A stretch of DNA of 64,000 bases, from positions 146,828 to 210,827 of the forward strand of contig QANZ01021110.1 in assembly GCA_003254925.1 (NCBI GenBank). Direction: 5' to 3'. The DNA is from Chamaecrista fasciculata. Its lineage: Eukaryota > Streptophyta > Magnoliopsida > Fabales > Fabaceae. The position numbers and the translations under genes were made by a program. Under the pieces are notes generated by a model. It was not told the origin of the DNA, made no database searches, and saw only the letters and a list, made by a program, of their open reading frames with translations. Shown here piece by piece: positions 59,116 through 64,000 of this stretch; positions within the stretch are counted from its first letter, which is position 1; the number at the start of each line of letters is the position of its first letter.

Positions 59116-61253
59116 TGATGGAGATTGTGCCCTAGGGCCAATCATTTTATATGTATGAACATATTGTTTGACTGATTTATGAATGATAAATTATGTCATT
59201 ATCATATTATTAGCACGTTTACTGTGATAACCATCCTTGATTAATTATGTGATAATTATTCTAAACTTTCCATGGTCGATTATTCACGTGGGAACGTGAA
59301 TGAACTAAGACCAACATGACTTCGGTGTATGGAGATACACGCATGTGATGCTTCTCGAAAGTCATGGTGCAATTATATAAAAGGGTTACACGTTGCTTGA
59401 CCGACCCGGAGAGTCCTGCATGGGTTTAGTCATGAGCTAGCCTCTCATGTACACTTGTCACGATGCCCTTAGACCTGAGGTCTTCATTATTCCGGCGTTG
59501 TAGATGCTGAACTTTGGCCTAGTCCAACGTTACCTGTAACAGGGTAGCCATACAGGCTAGGTACGGGTTTAGTTGTTTGCCGTGCTGAAGAATGTGGTTG
59601 ACCAATAAGCAATTTTGTCCCTCATTAAGTTGAGAGATATTTGACTGGGCCCCTCGATGAGTTTGTCCAAGGAATGTGTGGCCACACATGGTAATGGGAC
59701 TAACTCAAGGAATCGAGAAAGTTATGGTTTGGATTACAAGGATGACTTTCCCATGCCTTATCCATGACCAAAATATCGTGTGACAATAGGGATTATGACA
59801 AGGTGGTACTAAGGTTAAGTCGTTGATGTTAAAACGATAACTCACGTGTTTTGGGTAGTCGTGATGGCTTGCTAGAGTCCGCTCTCGACTTGTGAGTCAT
59901 AGAGATGGCTTGCTACCAATTTCACATGAGGCCTGCTGGGTCACACATGAGCAGGATCAAGATACTGTAATGGGACACGAATTAGGGTTAATTCGTGAGT
60001 CACTTTAGTGACACAATTTAAGACATAGTTGAATGTCTTAGGACATGAAGTCTTGTCTTAAATAAAATCTACATATGTAATATTTAAATTTGTTAGACAA
60101 GTTTAAATATATTAATTGTTAAATAGTTAATTTGATTATTCTATTTACAATTGAATTCTCATTTAGAATATTAGGGATAATGAATTGACTAAGTCTCCTA
60201 AGAGTTAGGGGATTATTGATTTATTAAATTCTCTAATATTGAAGAGTAAGATGAGGTGGCGCCTCACTCTTGAATTTAATTAATGAAATATGATTTTGTT
60301 AATTTGAATTCAAGATTTAAATTTGAATAAAGATATCAGGGTAATATTTTAATTCAATTTGTTAAGGAAATTAATAAGTTGGTTATAACTTCCTAAGAGT
60401 TAGGATTGTTATCTTATTTATTAAATTCCTATAAAACAAGCAAGAGGGGGGGGCGAAATCTTGGAGATTCAAATGCAAGATTTGATCTTGCATTTTGAAT
60501 TTCAAGAATGCATTTTGAATTTTAGGTTAAGATATTAATGTAATATTTTAATTAAGAATTCAAATCCTCTTGACTCATTCCAACCAATGGGAAGTGTGCA
60601 TTCTAGATTTGGGTTTCAAGATATGATCTTGAAATTTAAATTATGAGATTGCCTCTTAATCTTGAATTATAATATTAATGTAATTTTGTAATTAGATTTG
60701 GTGATTCCCTAATTTGAGGAATGGGGACTCTTTATAAACACCATAAAAGTCGCATATCCCATGTAGAGAAAAGAGGGAAGTTTCGACTAACCCTAAAACT
60801 TAAGGATATAAAGGGCGAGTTGTGTGTGAGAGTAAGGAGAGGCGAAAACCTAGAGTTAGTGTAGCCAAGAAATTCGTTCTTGGTAGTGTGCTCATCTCTT
60901 GAGTTTTGGTGAGGAATTTTTTAGGAAAAATTCCATACTAGTATGCCACTTTGATTCTTGGTTTTCAAGAAGTGTTCTTGAAATTTCAAGATTTGTAGAT
61001 TGGTTCCCATAATCTCTTGGAGAAGAGATTGCAGGCTAGCACCTAGGAATTTTCCAAACTGTTCGTGTGGATCACCGGCAGAGGAAGGACACGAGTCTGT
61101 GGACTTCTTGGAATTGCAATCATTCAAGCATCCGTTTGATTTAGGTAAACATCTTATCTCACCGGTATAAACAAAATTAGTGGATCCTATGGAGGAGATT
61201 ATAAAATTTTTAATTTTACCTTTTCCGCTGCGTTTGCTCCATAATCTCCAACA
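59116..61253. mobile_element. Solo LTR (2138 bp), copia-like family, copy 2, nested in MULE
   Basis: It starts TGATGGAGATTGTGCCC and ends AATCTCCAACA, with an exact 5-bp target duplication AACAA at 59111-59115 and 61254-61258. It is inverted relative to copy 1 at 18426-20806. No internal region is present. Open frames inside are short and unconvincing. Confidence 0.9.
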
Positions 61254-61767
61254 AACAAAACATTAACCTAACCCACTTCATACCTCCGACAAAGCCGATA
61301 ATGTCGTGGCAAACAAACCTCCAAGACTCGGCTAAGACGACGACGTAGAAACCTCATCGACTCGGCTACGACGACGGCGAACGGCGGCGATGGACCTCCA
61401 GACGCCGACAGTTATTGCTTCGCAGAGAGTTGAAGTGGGTCTTCGCTAAGAGAGAAAGAAAAGTGAGTCGTTGAAGATGAATAGGAAAAATGAGTTTTGG
61501 CGCTATGAATTTGGGAATACTTGATATATGAGGGTGAAAACGATTGTGTTTAGGTTATTAGGGACTGATTTGGATCTGATCTCTCTCTCTTCCACATCAA
61601 ATTTTATGCCAACAAATAGAGAGAAATGAGTGCCACGTCACTTTTAACAGAAATTTTGGATGGAAAAAGTTTAAGAGACCAACTGTGACAAGTTTTGGAT
61701 AACTGACGGACCAATATGGAACGAAAAATAACTGAGGGATCAGAATAGGACTTTGGTTTTAAAAATA

Positions 61768-63070
61768 TATTTTATTCTACAATTTCTTTTGTCTTTTAAT
61801 GCTTTTCTATTTAATTTTTTTTATTGTCATGAAGTTAATTTTTTTATAATTTTATTCTATAATTTTGTTTGTCTTTGCAGGTGCAGTAACAAGTAAAGAA
61901 AGCTGGGTTAAGGACTAACACCCGTGTTAGGTGTTTTGTCCATTCCTATTTCTAGCAAAAAAAAAAACAAACAAAAAAAGCTAAATAAATGAAAATGAAG
62001 ACATTCAATTAACTAATATCTCTTCCACTGCATAACTTTTTTCATCAAATATATGTGGATATTGGCCCGGTTGGGTTAGGTTTAGTAAACTTAAAATTCT
62101 GAAACTCGTAGTAGAACCCAAATGTTTACAAGTTCAATTTTTTTAGAGCAAACCAATTCAAACCTACGAGTTGGATTGAATTTAACGGATTAGTTTGAAT
62201 CATTGAACACCCCTAGATTCAATATCAAGCATCAGCAGTTTATATAATTCAATGTATTGAACAATGAAAAGATAACCACTTGAGCTCATAAATTGTATGT
62301 TTTGAAATGTGAATACCACCGTATTTTGTTCAGAATTCTTCTGAAATCTACCCAGTTTTCAAAAATTATATATATATATTACACGTTTCTTTTCATTTTC
62401 GGTTTCATCTTAATGTTAATTTTCACTTTTTTTATAAAAATTTAAAAAATAGAAAAATATATTAACAAAAGAAAACAAAAGAACAAAACAAAAAGGTAAA
62501 CCCAACAAAAAGACAACTATGAACATAAGTGCCCAAATGAAAAGACCAAGAGAAAGCCCAAGAAGATGCGCATCCTAACAAAAGACAAAAAGAACTTGAA
62601 CAAAAACTGTAAAATAGAAGAAGAGGAAGAAAGAAAGAGGACCAAATCTTGCGTAGGGAGAATTAATTTGGAGAAGTAGGAAATTGGAAAATTGGTAAAC
62701 CTTCCTTTTTTGTTTCATTTTTTATTGTGTTTATGCTGTATTGTTGATGATTAGGTGGTGATTGATTTCAATATCGGCTCATGTTTGGATTCGAGTATGA
62801 AGATCATAGTGCATTACTTATATCCTACCTATGGTCAACAAACACAGAATTGGACTCATAAGAGAGACGTCTAACGTTTGACATTGCTTACAATTTTAGA
62901 AAAGGAGAAGAAAAATTAAATTAAAAAGAAGGAAGGAAGGAATGGAAATTAAAGAAAGAAATCAGACCTTGGAAATAATAATGAAAAGTTAGTCATAAGG
63001 TGGAAAATTAGAGTTAGGAAAATAAGGAGGGGGGAGGACAGAGTTGAAAATAATGAAACAGTCAAATAAT
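61768..63070. other. AT-rich spacer, no gene seen
   Basis: Purine-rich and AT-rich sequence with poly-A/G runs (62430-62650) and no frame of protein character. Confidence 0.5.
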
Positions 63071-63079
63071 AATGAGTAA

Positions 63080-64000
63080 AATGCACTTTAGTATACTGTG
63101 GTTAGGAACGATTCCACTTTGGTACTTTGAAAGACAAAATTTGACCCTTGACTACCCTGAGGTTTGCGTCATTAGCACTTTAGTATCTTGTGGTTATTTT
63201 CCGTCAAGATTGAATAGAAAATTGTTAGCACTTTTGCAAAAATTATAAAATGCCCCTAAATAGTTTCGAAATTTTCAAAAATGTCCCTAGATCATAATAT
63301 ATGACTAAAAAGAAAATTAGAACAAAATTTTGGGGTCAAAATGTAATTTTGAAAAATATTGTAAGAAGAATAAAATTACAGAATAGTCCTAAATCTAGAA
63401 AATAAATGCAATTTAGTCCTTAAATTGTGTGTTTCGATGGTGAGAAGATAAACTTTACAAAAATTACAGTATGCCCGAAATAGTTTCAAAATTTACAAAT
63501 AAGTCCCTCGATCATGATATTTGAGGACTAAAATAAAAATTACAAAACCTTGTTGGGGCATTCTGTAAAATTACATTTTAACCCCAACAAGGTTTTGAAA
63601 TTTTTATTTTAGTCCTCAAATATCATGATCTAGGGATTTTTTTGTAAATTTTGAAACTATTTGGGGGCATTCTGTAATTTTTGCAAAAATTATAAAGTTT
63701 ATCTTCTCATCATCGAACCTACATAGTTTTAGGACTAAATGCATTTATTTTCTAGATTTAGGACTTATCTGTAATTTTATTGTTTTTCTAATATTTTTCA
63801 TAATTATAGTTTAACCCCAAAACTTTGTTATAATTTTCATTTTAGTCCTCAAATATTATGATCTAGGGACTTTTTGAAAATTTTGAAACTATTTCGGGGC
63901 ATTTTGTAATTTTTGCAAAAGTGCTAAGAATTTTCCGTTAAATCTTAACAGAAATTATAAAATCAGAGTAAAAGAGAAGGAATATGCATGAATTGCTCTA
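63080..64000. repeat. Large fold-back element at the right edge
   Basis: Long inverted arms of roughly 350 bp pair. TTGCAAAAATTATAAAATGCC (63233-63253) and CCTAGATCATAATAT pair with TGATCTAGGGAC and GGGGCATTTTGTAATTTTTGC (63858-63918). The centre CCTTGTTGGGG...CCCCAACAAGG lies near 63548-63592. Phrases of the type 'no-longer-than AGTCCTCAAATAT' recur. The element may continue past the window, so its outer end is unknown. Confidence 0.7.

Larger units (their letters stand above)
52194..61758 (-). mobile_element. Large Mutator-like element (MULE), decayed, with nested insertions
   Basis: Long imperfect terminal inverted repeats of about 250 bp pair (left CTATTTTGGTCCCTCAGTTA; right complementary, with TCCCTCAGTTATTTTTCGTT). 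Both arms share CTTGTCACAGTTGGTC and TGATGTGGAAGAGAGAGAGA. The exact 9-bp target duplication TTAAAAATA lies at 52185-52193 and 61759-61767. Inside are a MuDR-type transposase (53972-57918, minus) and a GRF zinc-finger gene (52747-53125, plus). A hAT-like MITE (56862-57628) and a solo LTR (59116-61253) are nested. Without them the element would be about 6.6 kb. Confidence 0.93.

Noticed and set aside
60921..61127. Minus-strand 68-codon frame in the right solo LTR
   Set aside because: It lies in an LTR with no homology to any retrotransposon protein I recognise and is not conserved in the other copy.

Overview
The window is plant nuclear DNA, almost certainly from a eudicot. It is AT-rich, has intron-containing genes and is packed with nested transposons. 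Positions 1-301 are an assembly gap, and single unknown bases lie at 19145 and 55547. I cannot name the species from sequence alone.

Host genes. At the left are two conserved plant genes of unknown function on the plus strand: a small, probably mitochondrial protein (4123-5360) and a four-exon protein of 333 residues (7171-9094). To their right is a minus-strand tandem array of legumain (asparaginyl endopeptidase / vacuolar processing enzyme, peptidase family C13) genes: A (9989-13620), B (22967-26914), a decayed fragment D (29161-30038) and C (41533-46210). A, B and C each have six exons with identical intron phases and keep the Asn/His/Cys catalytic residues. Their ligase-activity determinants are unusual. 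B and C carry Ala where proteases normally have Gly, Ala-Pro or Ala-Ala after the catalytic His-Gly, and B lacks most of the poly-proline loop. These are the features described for peptide asparaginyl ligases, so the cluster may encode peptide ligating or cyclising enzymes.

Mobile DNA. (1) A full-length Tat-type Ty3/gypsy element (30260-41300) sits between D and C. Its 590-bp LTRs differ at one base, its target duplication is GGGAG, gag-pol is intact apart from what looks like a 219-bp intron between reverse transcriptase and RNase H, and it has an intact antisense gene with its own intron. (2) A truncated, decayed relative lies upstream of A (13958-20846); its LTR contains a solo LTR (18426-20806) of another family. 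(3) A 9.56-kb Mutator-like element (52194-61758) with a perfect 9-bp target duplication carries a decayed transposase and, on the other strand, an intact two-exon GRF zinc-finger gene. It is itself interrupted by a hAT-like MITE and a second solo LTR. (4) Many small inverted-repeat elements with exact 8-, 9- or 10-bp target duplications lie in legumain introns and spacers. (5) There is a copia 3' end at the left edge, two tRNA-derived SINE-like copies, and a large fold-back at the right edge.

How it fits together. The 3' flank of A, including the tail of the neighbouring gene, recurs behind B, so the array grew by tandem duplication of a gene-plus-flank unit. Transposons then expanded the spacers. 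All coordinates, splice joints and target duplications were read by eye. Functional statements are family inference.
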